NCBI RefSeq assembly: GCF_011752625.1
Contig: NZ_VWXD01000015.1
Location: 1-64,000 of the forward strand
DNA from: Candidatus Pantoea formicae
GTDB lineage: Bacteria; Pseudomonadota; Gammaproteobacteria; Enterobacterales; Enterobacteriaceae
Direction of reading: 5' to 3'
DNA: 64,000 bases
Part shown: positions 6,607-15,301 of the stretch, piece after piece
Position numbering within the stretch: position 1 is the stretch's first letter
How the letters are laid out: every line of letters starts with the position of its first letter
Made by a program: the position numbers and the translations under genes
The notes under the pieces: generated by a model
What the model saw: only the letters and a program-made list of their open reading frames with translations
Database searches by the model: none
What the model was told of the DNA's origin: nothing

Positions 6607-9142
6607 ATTGAAACTGCCCTTATTCTTCCTGACTGTTTCATTCTATTTTTCTTCACCTGCGCACAGCGATGAATTTTATTTTGATTCGTCGCTGTTTAAA
6701 GGATCGGCATTTGGTCAGAACATCGAACAATTTAATCATGGAAATTTACCTGCCGGAGAATATCTGGTCGATGTCTATTTAAATAACCAGTTGGTCTCTT
6801 CTGGCGTGAAGCTGAATTTTTTACCCTCTGCCGTGGGTCAGCCAGCAGAGCCGTGTTTGCCGCTCGCACTGGTCAACATGATGCAAATTAAACATAGCAC
6901 CGGCAACGTGGCTTCAACGCGCTGTTCGTCACTGGCAGCCTGGACGCCTCAGGGCAACTGGGAGTTTGATTCCGCCGCTTTACGTTTAAACATCACGCTG
7001 CCGATGTCTGCGCTCAATCGCACGCCCAGAGGATACATCCCACCTGAACAGTGGGATCAAGGCATGACCGCGCTGTTCCTGCGCCATAACACCAACTACA
7101 CCTGGACGGAAAATAGCGCGGCGGGCTATCGCTATCAGTACTTATGGAGTGGTATCACGGCCGGCACCAATCTCGCTAACTGGCAGCTGCGCCATCAGGG
7201 GAATCTACGCTATCTCAGCAGTAGCCTGGGTGGCAGCAGCTATCGCTACAACAGGGTGAGAACCTGGGTACAGAGGCCGGTAGAAGCGATCAATAGTCAG
7301 GTTGCCGTTGGCGATAGTTACACCGAAAGCTCGCTCTTCGGCAGTCTAGCCTTCAACGGTATCAAACTCGCCTCCGATGAACGTATGCGGCCGCAAGGAC
7401 GTCGTGGCTATGCGCCAGAGATTCACGGGATTGCCTCCTCGAATGCACGGGTGGTAGTGAAACAGCTCAACCGTGTGGTGTATGAAACCGTGGTGCCACC
7501 GGGTCCCTTTGTCATAAACGATCTCTACAACACCCGCAGTCAGGGTGACTTTGAGGTCGAGGTGATCGAAGCCAATGGCAAGAACGCTACCTTTACGGTG
7601 CCCTACGCGTCAGTGCCGGACTCCGTTCGACCGGGCAACTGGCACTACTCACTGGCCCTGGGACGGGTACGTCAATATTACGCGGTCAATAACCACTTCT
7701 TTGAGGGTGTGTTACAGCACGGTATCAGCAATAGCCTGACGGCAACCGCGGGTTCCCGATTGGCTGAAGATTATCAGGCTTGGTTGCTGGGCGGCGTCTG
7801 GGCAACCGACGTGGGTGCGTTAGGTATCAATACCACTTTCTCTCAGGCAAAAGTCGAAAATGATCAACGTACTTCGGGCTGGCGCGCAGAGCTGAGCTAC
7901 AGCAAAACGTTCGAAACGGGTACCAACCTCGTGTTAGCGGCTTATCGCTATTCCACTCGTGGCTTTCGCGATCTTGAAGATGTGTTGGGTATGCGACGCC
8001 AGCAACAGGCCGGGATCAGCTACTACTCTGATTCGCTCAATCAACGTAACCGCCTCTCCGCCACCTTGAGCCAATCAATGGATGAGTATGGTTTGGTCAG
8101 TCTGAGCGCCAGCACCGCTGATTATTACAACAATCAATCACGCATCACGCAGTTGCAACTCGGCTATACCAACAGCTGGCGAGGCATCAGTTACGGCGTT
8201 AACGTGGCGCGACAGCGTACCTTCTGGAACACCAGTCGATACGATCTGAGTGTTAATGATGACCAGGACAGCAGCCGTCAGCAGAAATACACCGAAAACA
8301 CGGTGTCATTCAATATCTCATTGCCGTTGAACTGGGGCTCAGGTTTTTCATCGGTTGCTTACAACTACAACCAGACTAAACAGAGCCGTTCGTCGACGGT
8401 TTCCCTTACGGGTTCGGCAGGCGACCAGCGTGATTTCTCCTATTCGCTGTATGGCGGCACCGAGCATTACCGCAATGGTACCAGCGGAGAAGCCAGCTCA
8501 TTTGGCGGCAACCTACAACAGAACACTCGCTTCGGGGCGGTGCGCGCCAACTACGGCCAGGGGAATAACTATCGTCAGGTGGGTTTAGGCACGTCTGGCA
8601 CGTTACTGCTGCATCGCGGTGGATTGACCGCAGGGCCTTACACCAGCGAAACCTTCGCCCTGATTCATGCCGAAGGCGCCCAAGGTGCTGTGGTTCAGAA
8701 TGGGCAAGGTGCTGTGATCGATAGCAACGGCTATGCGTTGCTGCCGTCACTGACGCCCTACCGTGAGAACACCGTGAGTCTCGACACCCTGAATATGCGC
8801 GCCGATGCCGAGTTGAGCGGAGGAAGCCAGCGCGTTGTGCCTTACGCCGGTGCGGTGAGCAAAGTGAGTTTCTCCACCCTCCGCGGTAACGCGGTGTTGA
8901 TCTCATTAAACACTAACCTGGGCTTGCCGCCCCCCATGGGTGCAGAAGTCCGAGATGCGGCCGGTACAGTGGTAGGTGTGGTGGGCCAAGGCAGCCAACT
9001 GTATGCCCGTGTGCCGCACGACTCTGGCACATTAAAAGTGAGTTGGGAAGGCAACACAAATCACTGCTTAGTGGATTATCAAATAACCGGAAAAACGCAA
9101 CAGGCGCTGATCCTTCTCGATGGTATTTGCAGGAAGTCATAA
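6578..9142 (+). CDS. Outer-membrane fimbrial usher (FimD/PapC-like)
   Basis: An 854-residue usher of normal family size. The signal peptide ends near PAHS. The N-terminal chaperone-binding domain starts at DEFYFDSSLFKG..NIEQFNHGNLPAGEY, then follow the beta-barrel with plug domain (residues about 140-680, with RGYAPEIHGIA) and C-terminal domains with a Cys pair near the end (NHCLVDYQI..LLDGICRKS). It is translated from a GTG inside the chaperone frame with GGGAG upstream, so coupled. It assembles and secretes the fimbria across the outer membrane. Confidence 0.95.
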   Translation: MKVTPSTPSELKLPLFFLTVSFYFSSPAHSDEFYFDSSLFKGSAFGQNIEQFNHGNLPAGEYLVDVYLNNQLVSSGVKLNFLPSAVGQPAEPCLPLALVNMMQIKHSTGNVASTRCSSLAAWTPQGNWEFDSAALRLNITLPMSALNRTPRGYIPPEQWDQGMTALFLRHNTNYTWTENSAAGYRYQYLWSGITAGTNLANWQLRHQGNLRYLSSSLGGSSYRYNRVRTWVQRPVEAINSQVAVGDSYTESSLFGSLAFNGIKLASDERMRPQGRRGYAPEIHGIASSNARVVVKQLNRVVYETVVPPGPFVINDLYNTRSQGDFEVEVIEANGKNATFTVPYASVPDSVRPGNWHYSLALGRVRQYYAVNNHFFEGVLQHGISNSLTATAGSRLAEDYQAWLLGGVWATDVGALGINTTFSQAKVENDQRTSGWRAELSYSKTFETGTNLVLAAYRYSTRGFRDLEDVLGMRRQQQAGISYYSDSLNQRNRLSATLSQSMDEYGLVSLSASTADYYNNQSRITQLQLGYTNSWRGISYGVNVARQRTFWNTSRYDLSVNDDQDSSRQQKYTENTVSFNISLPLNWGSGFSSVAYNYNQTKQSRSSTVSLTGSAGDQRDFSYSLYGGTEHYRNGTSGEASSFGGNLQQNTRFGAVRANYGQGNNYRQVGLGTSGTLLLHRGGLTAGPYTSETFALIHAEGAQGAVVQNGQGAVIDSNGYALLPSLTPYRENTVSLDTLNMRADAELSGGSQRVVPYAGAVSKVSFSTLRGNAVLISLNTNLGLPPPMGAEVRDAAGTVVGVVGQGSQLYARVPHDSGTLKVSWEGNTNHCLVDYQITGKTQQALILLDGICRKS

Positions 9143-9146
9143 CCCC

Positions 9147-10466
9147 GTGAACATTAAATACACGCTCTTTGCGCTGCTGCTGCTCCCTCTGACGTTGTGG
9201 GCTAACTGCATAAAAGTCACCAGTAGCTCCTCGCTCTCTGCCGCCGTAATAGCGGCGGGCTATACGGCGTCCTCCTGGACCGGCGCATGTGATACCTGCT
9301 CTGGTAACGTGGGCTTGCCTTCGGTGATCAGTATTAACAGCGGCACATCATTTCAGCCCGCAGGTTCGCTGATTGCCAGTTCGGTAGGATCATTTCTGAC
9401 TTCGGCCAGCAATGTGGCCTATAGCCCAAACCAAATCCTCTACCGCTGTGCTGTCGCTGATGCCAGCAGCTTGTACGAGATGTACGCCACCAACGGTGAC
9501 AGTGCTTATGCCGGGATGTATGCCAGTAGCGAAGTCGACGGTGCTTATTATGATGTCGCGAAGAACGTCGCCGTTCGCATGACCAACACCGCGACGGGCG
9601 AGTATTACAGTCGCTACTGGAAGGCACGTCAGTTCACCGCTGATAGTTGGTATTCCGATGGGACGTATCTTTATATTCCGGCCAGCGCCTTCAGCAACGT
9701 GCTCTATGAGATGTACAAGATCAGTTCGACCAGTTATTACGCCAATGGCGACAACCGCTACAGCGATACATGGACACAGCCGCGCGGCTATATCGCCTTT
9801 AAAGGCCCCGGTTTGGATACCAACAGTTTGGTGGTGGGCCAGGACAGCGCCAGTTATTGGTATGGGTGGTACGGCAACTGGCCTGCCGCCTGGAGCACCT
9901 ATAACAATGTCACCTACGTGCGCGGTGCGCTGTGTGAGGTACAAAACTACCCGTCGGTGGTGCTGTTACCCACCATCAGCGTCGGCACCCTTACCGGCGG
10001 TGGCAGCAGCCAGGCCCCTTTTTCTATCTCTTTGCAATGTGAAACGGGCGCCAAAGCCAGCACCAGCACCTCAACCAGCAGTTCCGCCAACGTGGCCATG
10101 GGATTGCTGGTGAACCAGTCTAATGCCGTCTTACAGGCAACCCAGTTGGGACTCACCACCAGCGGGGGCGGTCTGACCTGGTTACTGGATTCGCGCTACG
10201 GCAGCAGTGGCGTCGCCTCCGGTGTGGGTATCAAAATCTATGACAGCAATGGCAGCGCAATCAATCTGCTGCCTAATTTGGCCAGCACCGGCACAGGCAA
10301 TACGCGCGGCTGGTATGCCTACACGGATCTGACCTCGCTGGTGTCATCAGGCACCAGCAATATTTACAGCGGTGATTTTACGGCTTCCCTTGAAGCCTTA
10401 AGTGGACAAACAGTGACAGCAGGAACAGTGAATGCGCAGTTGCAAGTTGTGGTTAGTTTTCAGTAG
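9147..10466 (+). CDS. Large fimbrial tip adhesin-like subunit
   Basis: About 439 residues from the GTG at 9147, chosen because AGGAAG precedes it and it gives a clean signal peptide (NIKYTLFALLLLPLTLWA, mature start NC). The C-terminal 170 residues look like a pilin domain (Cys in SLQCETG, terminal strand AQLQVVVSFQ). The N-terminal 270 residues are rich in Ser, Tyr, Trp and Ala with at least five Cys and match no domain I recognise. The two-domain form and position after the usher indicate a tip adhesin. Its receptor cannot be told from sequence. Confidence 0.8.
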   Translation: MNIKYTLFALLLLPLTLWANCIKVTSSSSLSAAVIAAGYTASSWTGACDTCSGNVGLPSVISINSGTSFQPAGSLIASSVGSFLTSASNVAYSPNQILYRCAVADASSLYEMYATNGDSAYAGMYASSEVDGAYYDVAKNVAVRMTNTATGEYYSRYWKARQFTADSWYSDGTYLYIPASAFSNVLYEMYKISSTSYYANGDNRYSDTWTQPRGYIAFKGPGLDTNSLVVGQDSASYWYGWYGNWPAAWSTYNNVTYVRGALCEVQNYPSVVLLPTISVGTLTGGGSSQAPFSISLQCETGAKASTSTSTSSSANVAMGLLVNQSNAVLQATQLGLTTSGGGLTWLLDSRYGSSGVASGVGIKIYDSNGSAINLLPNLASTGTGNTRGWYAYTDLTSLVSSGTSNIYSGDFTASLEALSGQTVTAGTVNAQLQVVVSFQ

Positions 10467-11154
10467 CGCAGTGGCGATAGCCAGCCAGTTTTTCAGCGGA
10501 AACGCCTTGGCGGTAGTCAATGTAGATCGCACGCGCATCATTTTCAGTGCCAACCAAACCAGCCAGACGCTGAATGTGAAGAATGGGCCGGAGAACCCTA
10601 CGGTAGTGCAAATTTGGAGTGATGAAGGTGACTTAATGCAGTCACCGGATCTCAGCAAAACGCCGGTATTCGCGATGCCGCCGATGATGAGGTTATCGCC
10701 CGATGAACAGCGTTCCATTCGTCTGGTGCTGACGACCCGTCAGTCATTGCCGGAAGACAGAGAAAGCCTGTACTGGCTGAACGTTTATCAGATTCCCGCT
10801 CTGACTCAGCAGACCGGCAGTGCAGAGCGGAAGATCGTACTGCCGCTGCGTATTCGACTTAAAGTCTTTGTTCGACCTGCAACGCTTAACGCACCCAAAC
10901 CCGATGACGCACAAAAACTGCGCTTTGTGGTCAAGGGTAATCAACTCAGCGTGGAAAACCCCACACGCTGGTTTATGAGCCTGCGCTTGCAGATCGCCAA
11001 TAAGATCCAGGTGAACGATGTGATGGTCGCGCCGCTTAGCACGCAATCCATCACGCTCAGCCAACCTGCGCTGCCCAATGAAAAGGTCAGCTACGAAGTG
11101 TTTGACGATAATGGCAATCCGGTGAGTTACATCAGTACTACGCGTTCATCGTGA
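10432..11154 (+). CDS. Fimbrial periplasmic chaperone 2
   Basis: A 240-residue PapD-like chaperone with a signal peptide ending GNALA. The mature part has NVDRTRIIFSANQTSQTLNVKNG, VQIWSDEGD and PPMMRLSPDEQRSIRLVL, all family hallmarks. It starts 35 bp before the adhesin stop with AGGA upstream, so it is coupled to the adhesin gene. It is clearly divergent from chaperone 1 of the same operon; a dedicated partner for the large adhesin is the simplest reading. Confidence 0.9.
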   Translation: MRSCKLWLVFSSAVAIASQFFSGNALAVVNVDRTRIIFSANQTSQTLNVKNGPENPTVVQIWSDEGDLMQSPDLSKTPVFAMPPMMRLSPDEQRSIRLVLTTRQSLPEDRESLYWLNVYQIPALTQQTGSAERKIVLPLRIRLKVFVRPATLNAPKPDDAQKLRFVVKGNQLSVENPTRWFMSLRLQIANKIQVNDVMVAPLSTQSITLSQPALPNEKVSYEVFDDNGNPVSYISTTRSS

Positions 11155-11161
11155 AGGCTGC

Positions 11162-11180
11162 CGCGCCAAGGTTTGGCGCG
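11162..11180. terminator. Hairpin between convergent fimbrial and MFS genes
   Basis: CGCGCCAA..TTGGCGCG forms an 8-bp GC-rich stem with a 3-nt loop between the convergent stops at 11154 and 11192. There is no long T run on either side, so it may be a weak or bidirectional terminator. Confidence 0.55.
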
Positions 11181-11191
11181 ACACTCCAGCA

Positions 11192-12538
11192 TTACTCAGT
11201 CTTATAGGGGTCTTTGACCTGTGACACAGCCAGTGCGCCAATCAGTAACACAGCTGAAACGGCTATAAGTGCCCACATAAAACCACCTGACATTTGCTTA
11301 ACATAGCCAATCAGTGACGGGCCAAAAAATCCGCCCAAATTACCGACAGAGACAATTACCGCCAAGCCAGCGGCGGCGGCATTCCCGGTGAGGAACCCCG
11401 AGGGTATCGCCCAAAAGGACGCCTGAAATGCCAGAATCCCACTTACCGTAAAACAAAGTGCCAGCATTTTCAGCACAGGCTCAGACACCACCGCACTGAC
11501 AGAAAGCGCACATGCGGCAATGATCAAGGCACCACTTACCCAGCGAATTCGATGCGGCGACTGATTGGCTCGCTTAGCCCACAGCAGCATACTCAATGCC
11601 CCGCAGATATATGGCAGTGCGGTGAGAAAGCCCGTGGCTGTGTGACTGACGCCCATCTGTTTAATTATTTGTGGCATCCACAAGCCAACGCCAATCGATC
11701 CCACAATGCCGCAAAAGTTGATCATCGCCAGTAGCCACAACAAAGGATTGCGCATCGCATGCTGCATACTCGCACCATGCTTGGCGGCAATGCGCTGCTG
11801 CTCATCGTCCAACCGACGTTGTAACAAGCTTTTCTCTTCTGCAGTCAGCCACTTTGCCTTGGCTGGTTTATCATCGAGAAAGAACAAACAGAGAATACCG
11901 AGGATGACGGCAGGCACACCCTCGATCAACAACAGCCACTGCCAGTTGCGGATATGCTCATGTCCAGTGAGTTGCATCAGCGCCCCCGAAATGGGAGCGC
12001 CAATAATATTCGCCACCGGAATACCGACTAAAAACGCAGCGGTGATCTTTGCTCGCCATGTGCCTGGGAACCAATAGGTAAAAAACAGGTAGATTCCCGG
12101 TGTAAAACCAGCCTCAGCCATGCCAAGGCAGAAACGTGCTACTGCAAAACTCATCGGCCCCGTGACAAATGCAGTGGCCATTGAGATCACTCCCCACGAG
12201 ATCATGATTCGCGCAATCCAAATACGTGCGCCGGTTTTCTGCATGATGAGATTACTGGGAATTTCAAACAGGAAATATCCAATGAAGAACATCCCTGCGC
12301 CAAAACCAAACTGCTCAGCCGTAATGCCGAGATCGGCGTTCATGCCGAGTGCCGCAAAGCTGACATTGGTTCTGTCGAGATAGCTGATGACATAACAGAT
12401 AAAAATAAAGGGCAGAATGCGGCGGAATGCTTTGGCGACAGCGCGCTCGCTCTGGTCCATCTCTTGTGCGTTGAGCGTGTTAGATTCGGGCGAAGCAACA
12501 GTATTCGGTGCCGCGTCAGGTAAGGTATGCAGGGTCAT
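11192..12538 (-). CDS. MFS transporter, anion:cation symporter type
   Basis: A 448-residue inner-membrane transporter with about 12 membrane segments, of the ACS (organic anion/tartrate/galactonate) branch. It shows YLDRTNVSFAALGMNADLGIT and FEIPSNLIMQKTGARIWIARIM, typical of that family. The ATG at 12538 is preferred over one nine codons upstream because GGAG lies 8 nt before it. It is the last gene of the RraA-dehydrogenase-lactonase operon and probably imports the sugar acid or hydroxyacid that those enzymes degrade. Confidence 0.88.
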   Translation of the reverse strand: MTLHTLPDAAPNTVASPESNTLNAQEMDQSERAVAKAFRRILPFIFICYVISYLDRTNVSFAALGMNADLGITAEQFGFGAGMFFIGYFLFEIPSNLIMQKTGARIWIARIMISWGVISMATAFVTGPMSFAVARFCLGMAEAGFTPGIYLFFTYWFPGTWRAKITAAFLVGIPVANIIGAPISGALMQLTGHEHIRNWQWLLLIEGVPAVILGILCLFFLDDKPAKAKWLTAEEKSLLQRRLDDEQQRIAAKHGASMQHAMRNPLLWLLAMINFCGIVGSIGVGLWMPQIIKQMGVSHTATGFLTALPYICGALSMLLWAKRANQSPHRIRWVSGALIIAACALSVSAVVSEPVLKMLALCFTVSGILAFQASFWAIPSGFLTGNAAAAGLAVIVSVGNLGGFFGPSLIGYVKQMSGGFMWALIAVSAVLLIGALAVSQVKDPYKTE

Positions 12539-12568
12539 AAGAGGCTCCAGAGTGCTCTGCGGCACCTG

Positions 12569-13495
12569 TTATTGTTGTTGTGAGCTGTACAGCACGTTGC
12601 CGGGGATTGTCATTTCGCAAGTCAATATGGAACCGGTAACTGACTCGGTAATGAACAGCTTGTGTCGGTGATGACCGCCATAACAGACATTGGTGGTGGA
12701 ACGCCCTGCGGGACTGGTGATGATTTGTATAGGTTCCGCCAAAGCGTTCAATAACCACAATCGACCTAATCCCGGATTTGCAATCATCAACTCCCCTTCT
12801 GCGTTGATGGCCAGCCCATCTGGGCCACTCGGACCATACGAAGTGAAAAATTGGCCGACTTTGCTGACCGATCCATCCCTTTGCAGCGGAACACGCCAAA
12901 TACAGTTGCCGCGCGTCATGGCCACATACAGCACACTTTCGTCAGGAGATAGTACTAAGCCGTTGGGACTTGGACAGTTGTCCAGCAACAGGTCGAGTCG
13001 CCCATCAACGCCCAATCGATAGACGCGGCCGGTTGGGTCATGCAAACCGGTTTGGCCTTGGTCGGTGAAGTAGAGATTGCCACAGCGATCAAAAGTGAGA
13101 TCGTTAACACCTTTGAAACTCTCAGAGTTACGCCGTGTCAGCCAAGGGGTGACGCTTTTGTCAGAGAGTGACAGCTTCATCAGGCCATTTTGGTAATCGG
13201 TGATAATCAGCGTGTCATCATCCAGCAATTTCATGCCGTTGGGCTCACCCGCGTACTGAACGATCAACTCCCACTCACCGTTCATATCGACACGGAAGAT
13301 GCGGCCATAGGGGATATCCGTGACATACAGACAGCCTGAAGGGTGCCAGACGGGTCCTTCAAGAAAAGAGTCTACGGCCTGCCCACCGCGATTCGCCGCA
13401 GACCAGGCATTGGCTGGATCGGGATGCCGATAGTGGTCAGGCAACCGAGTAAAAAATTCTGCCTCGCGGATGACGGGTTGTGTCAACGTGATCAC
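12569..13495 (-). CDS. SMP-30/gluconolactonase-family lactonase
   Basis: About 308 residues from a GTG at 13495 that overlaps the stop of the preceding dehydrogenase gene (GTGA). It is a six-bladed beta-propeller of the SMP-30/LRE family. The signatures FLEGPVWHPSGCLYVTDIPYG, EPNGMKL, GVNDLTFDRCGNLYFTD and PSGPDGLAI include the Glu, Asn and Asp residues that bind the divalent metal. It probably hydrolyses an aldono- or other lactone to the free acid for the neighbouring dehydrogenase or aldolase. A longer frame extends into the upstream gene but has no start signal. Confidence 0.87.
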   Translation of the reverse strand: MITLTQPVIREAEFFTRLPDHYRHPDPANAWSAANRGGQAVDSFLEGPVWHPSGCLYVTDIPYGRIFRVDMNGEWELIVQYAGEPNGMKLLDDDTLIITDYQNGLMKLSLSDKSVTPWLTRRNSESFKGVNDLTFDRCGNLYFTDQGQTGLHDPTGRVYRLGVDGRLDLLLDNCPSPNGLVLSPDESVLYVAMTRGNCIWRVPLQRDGSVSKVGQFFTSYGPSGPDGLAINAEGELMIANPGLGRLWLLNALAEPIQIITSPAGRSTTNVCYGGHHRHKLFITESVTGSILTCEMTIPGNVLYSSQQQ

Positions 13496-14442
13496 GGTGA
13501 CACCCCCGCTTCCAGAGGATGCTCTTGCAATACCTGCAAAATATTCTGCGCCGCAACCGTCCCCATACGAATATAAGAGGCATCGCTGACTCCCCCAATA
13601 TGCGGTGAAAGGATGACATTCGGAATACCCTGCCAACGATGGGGTGCCGCGAGGGGCTCCACACTAAAACTGTCGAGTGCCGCAGCATGCAATGCACCAG
13701 ATGTCAGGGCCTCGACCAACGCCGTTTCGTTAATCAACCCGCCTCGTGCGGTGTTGACTAAAATGGCACCGGGTTTGAATTTGGCTAAGGTTTCCGAATT
13801 GATCATCTCGTGATTGGATGCGGTAAGTGGGCAGTGCAGTGAAACAACATCTGCCTGCGCCAATAGACTCTCCATGTCAGCGACCGCTTCACAAGCTGGC
13901 GGCAGTTCTCGCGCGTAGGGATCATAGGCGAGCACTCGCATACCAAAAGCGTTACCTGCACGGGCAACCCGGCTACCAATCGCGCCCAGGCCAATCAACC
14001 CTAAAGTACGGCCTTCCAGTTCCACTGACTTATGCGTCGATTTGTCCCAGAACCCGGCTTGCATACGCGCATCCAAGGCAATGACTGATTTGGTGCAGGC
14101 CAGGATCAATGCCCAAGTGTGCTCTGCCACGGCGGCGGCGTTGGCCCCAGGAGCAGAGCAGACAAGGATATTGCGAGCTGCCGCCGCCTGCTGATCGATA
14201 ACATCAATGCCACTGCCATGCTTGGAGATCACCCGTAGCGCAGGTGCAGCGTCCATCACTGCCGCGGGAATTTTGCCGTAGCGCACCAGAATGGCTACTG
14301 GATTGTATTGCTGACAAAGCGCGATCAGTTGCGCTTCTGTGGGTTGTTTGCCTGCGAAAACCAGTTGATAGCCATGCAACATGGCCACCGCTTCTGCAGC
14401 CAGATCGCTGCCAGTAATCAGTACTACGGGAGCAGCATCCAT
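13492..14442 (-). CDS. D-2-hydroxyacid dehydrogenase, NAD(P)-dependent
   Basis: A 316-residue enzyme of the phosphoglycerate/D-lactate dehydrogenase superfamily. The Rossmann motif is GLIGLGAIGSRVA, the substrate-binding region SKHGSGIDVID, the catalytic Arg lies in VNTARGGLI and the His in SPHIGGVSD. It probably interconverts a 2-hydroxyacid and a 2-ketoacid in the operon's pathway. The ATG overlaps the stop of the RraA-like gene by one base (TGATG), showing tight coupling. The exact substrate is not visible. Confidence 0.9.
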   Translation of the reverse strand: MDAAPVVLITGSDLAAEAVAMLHGYQLVFAGKQPTEAQLIALCQQYNPVAILVRYGKIPAAVMDAAPALRVISKHGSGIDVIDQQAAAARNILVCSAPGANAAAVAEHTWALILACTKSVIALDARMQAGFWDKSTHKSVELEGRTLGLIGLGAIGSRVARAGNAFGMRVLAYDPYARELPPACEAVADMESLLAQADVVSLHCPLTASNHEMINSETLAKFKPGAILVNTARGGLINETALVEALTSGALHAAALDSFSVEPLAAPHRWQGIPNVILSPHIGGVSDASYIRMGTVAAQNILQVLQEHPLEAGVSP

Positions 14443-15134
14443 CACAGCGACTCCCCTTCGCCCAACATACCGGCCTGGCGCAACGCTTTCTCTACCCATG
14501 AAGGGCGCAAATCACCTGTACGAATAGCGGCAAGACGCTGGGTTTCCCCTTCCAGTTTTTTCTTCGCGAGTGCGATGATGGCCTGCACTTCAGCACGCGG
14601 AATCACAACCACACCATCGACATCCCCGACAACGAGGTCACCCGCCTCAATCTGTGCGCCAGCCACTGAGACCGGGTGATTGACCCGTCCAGGAATGAGT
14701 TTTGTCGGACCACAAGGGTTTAAGCCTGCGGCAAAGACCGGATAATTTTGCTTGCTCAGCGTGTCGGCGTCACGCACAGCGCCATCAATGATGATGCCTG
14801 CAATGCCCGTCGCTTCTGCCTGCGTCGCCATAATCTCACCCAGCAAAGCACAGCTGAGATCGCCTTTACCGTCCACCACGATGACATCCCCCGGTTGGGC
14901 AATTGCCAGCGCCGCATGGATCGCGAGATTGTCGCCTGGGCGGACTTCAACCGTAATTGCCGGGCCTGCCACCTTCATGTGTGATGCCAGTGGTTTGATT
15001 CTGCCATGCAACGTACCTCTGCGACCGGCGACATCCGCCAATATTGCGGCCTGATATTCCGCAGCCTGCTGTACTTCTTCTGCCGTCACTCGCTGGATAT
15101 TTCGCTGAATCATGGTGTTGGTTGGGTTTGTCAT
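14442..15134 (-). CDS. RraA-family protein, probable HMG/CHA-type aldolase
   Basis: About 230 residues from the ATG at 15134 (AGGAG 7 nt upstream). It is the first gene of the operon. The RraA/MenG-like fold is recognised by AGPAITVEVRPGDNLAIHAAL, DVIVVDGKGD..ALLGE and IIIDGAVRD, which in the aldolases bind the metal and pyruvate moiety. With a hydroxyacid dehydrogenase and a lactonase downstream, a 4-hydroxy-4-methyl-2-oxoglutarate-type aldolase or oxaloacetate decarboxylase is more likely than the RNase E inhibitor RraA, which is shorter (about 161 residues). Confidence 0.85.
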   Translation of the reverse strand: MTNPTNTMIQRNIQRVTAEEVQQAAEYQAAILADVAGRRGTLHGRIKPLASHMKVAGPAITVEVRPGDNLAIHAALAIAQPGDVIVVDGKGDLSCALLGEIMATQAEATGIAGIIIDGAVRDADTLSKQNYPVFAAGLNPCGPTKLIPGRVNHPVSVAGAQIEAGDLVVGDVDGVVVIPRAEVQAIIALAKKKLEGETQRLAAIRTGDLRPSWVEKALRQAGMLGEGESL

Positions 15135-15148
15135 ACCTGCTCCTGTTG

Positions 15149-15182
15149 TTTTACTCTGTAAAACTGATGTGTACAATATAAA
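15149..15182. promoter_or_regulatory. Two-part operator upstream of the RraA-like operon
   Basis: TTTTACTCTGTAAAA (15149-15163; perfect 6-bp arms) is followed after exactly six bases by TGTACAATATAAA (15170-15182). The same arrangement occurs at 17465-17498 upstream of the second MFS gene. It is the probable binding site of the IclR regulator encoded between the two operons. On the minus strand it lies 15-48 bp before the ATG, so it would overlap the promoter or transcript start. Confidence 0.7.
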
Positions 15183-15195
15183 ACAACTATAGCCA

Positions 15196-15214
15196 GGCTA
15201 ATGCATGATTAGCC
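15196..15214. promoter_or_regulatory. Inverted repeat in the divergent IclR/RraA spacer
   Basis: GGCTAAT and ATTAGCC form perfect 7-bp arms separated by 5 bp. It lies mid-way between the divergent starts at 15134 and 15302, next to the two-part operator. It could be a second regulator site; no consensus is known to me. Confidence 0.45.
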
Positions 15215-15301
15215 ATAGCCACAACAGGGTTTGTGACGTAAACACGAGGTGACTCACAAAATTTCAGGTACACTCTCTGTCGTTCAAAACAGGAGGAATG
15301 C

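Noticed and set aside
8406..8906. Minus-strand open frame inside the usher gene
   Set aside because: It is a shadow frame of a long, well-supported usher; no ribosome site or family motif.
13496..13636. N-terminal extension of the SMP-30 gene
   Set aside because: It lies wholly inside the upstream dehydrogenase gene; the GTG at 13495 overlapping that stop is the natural coupled start.
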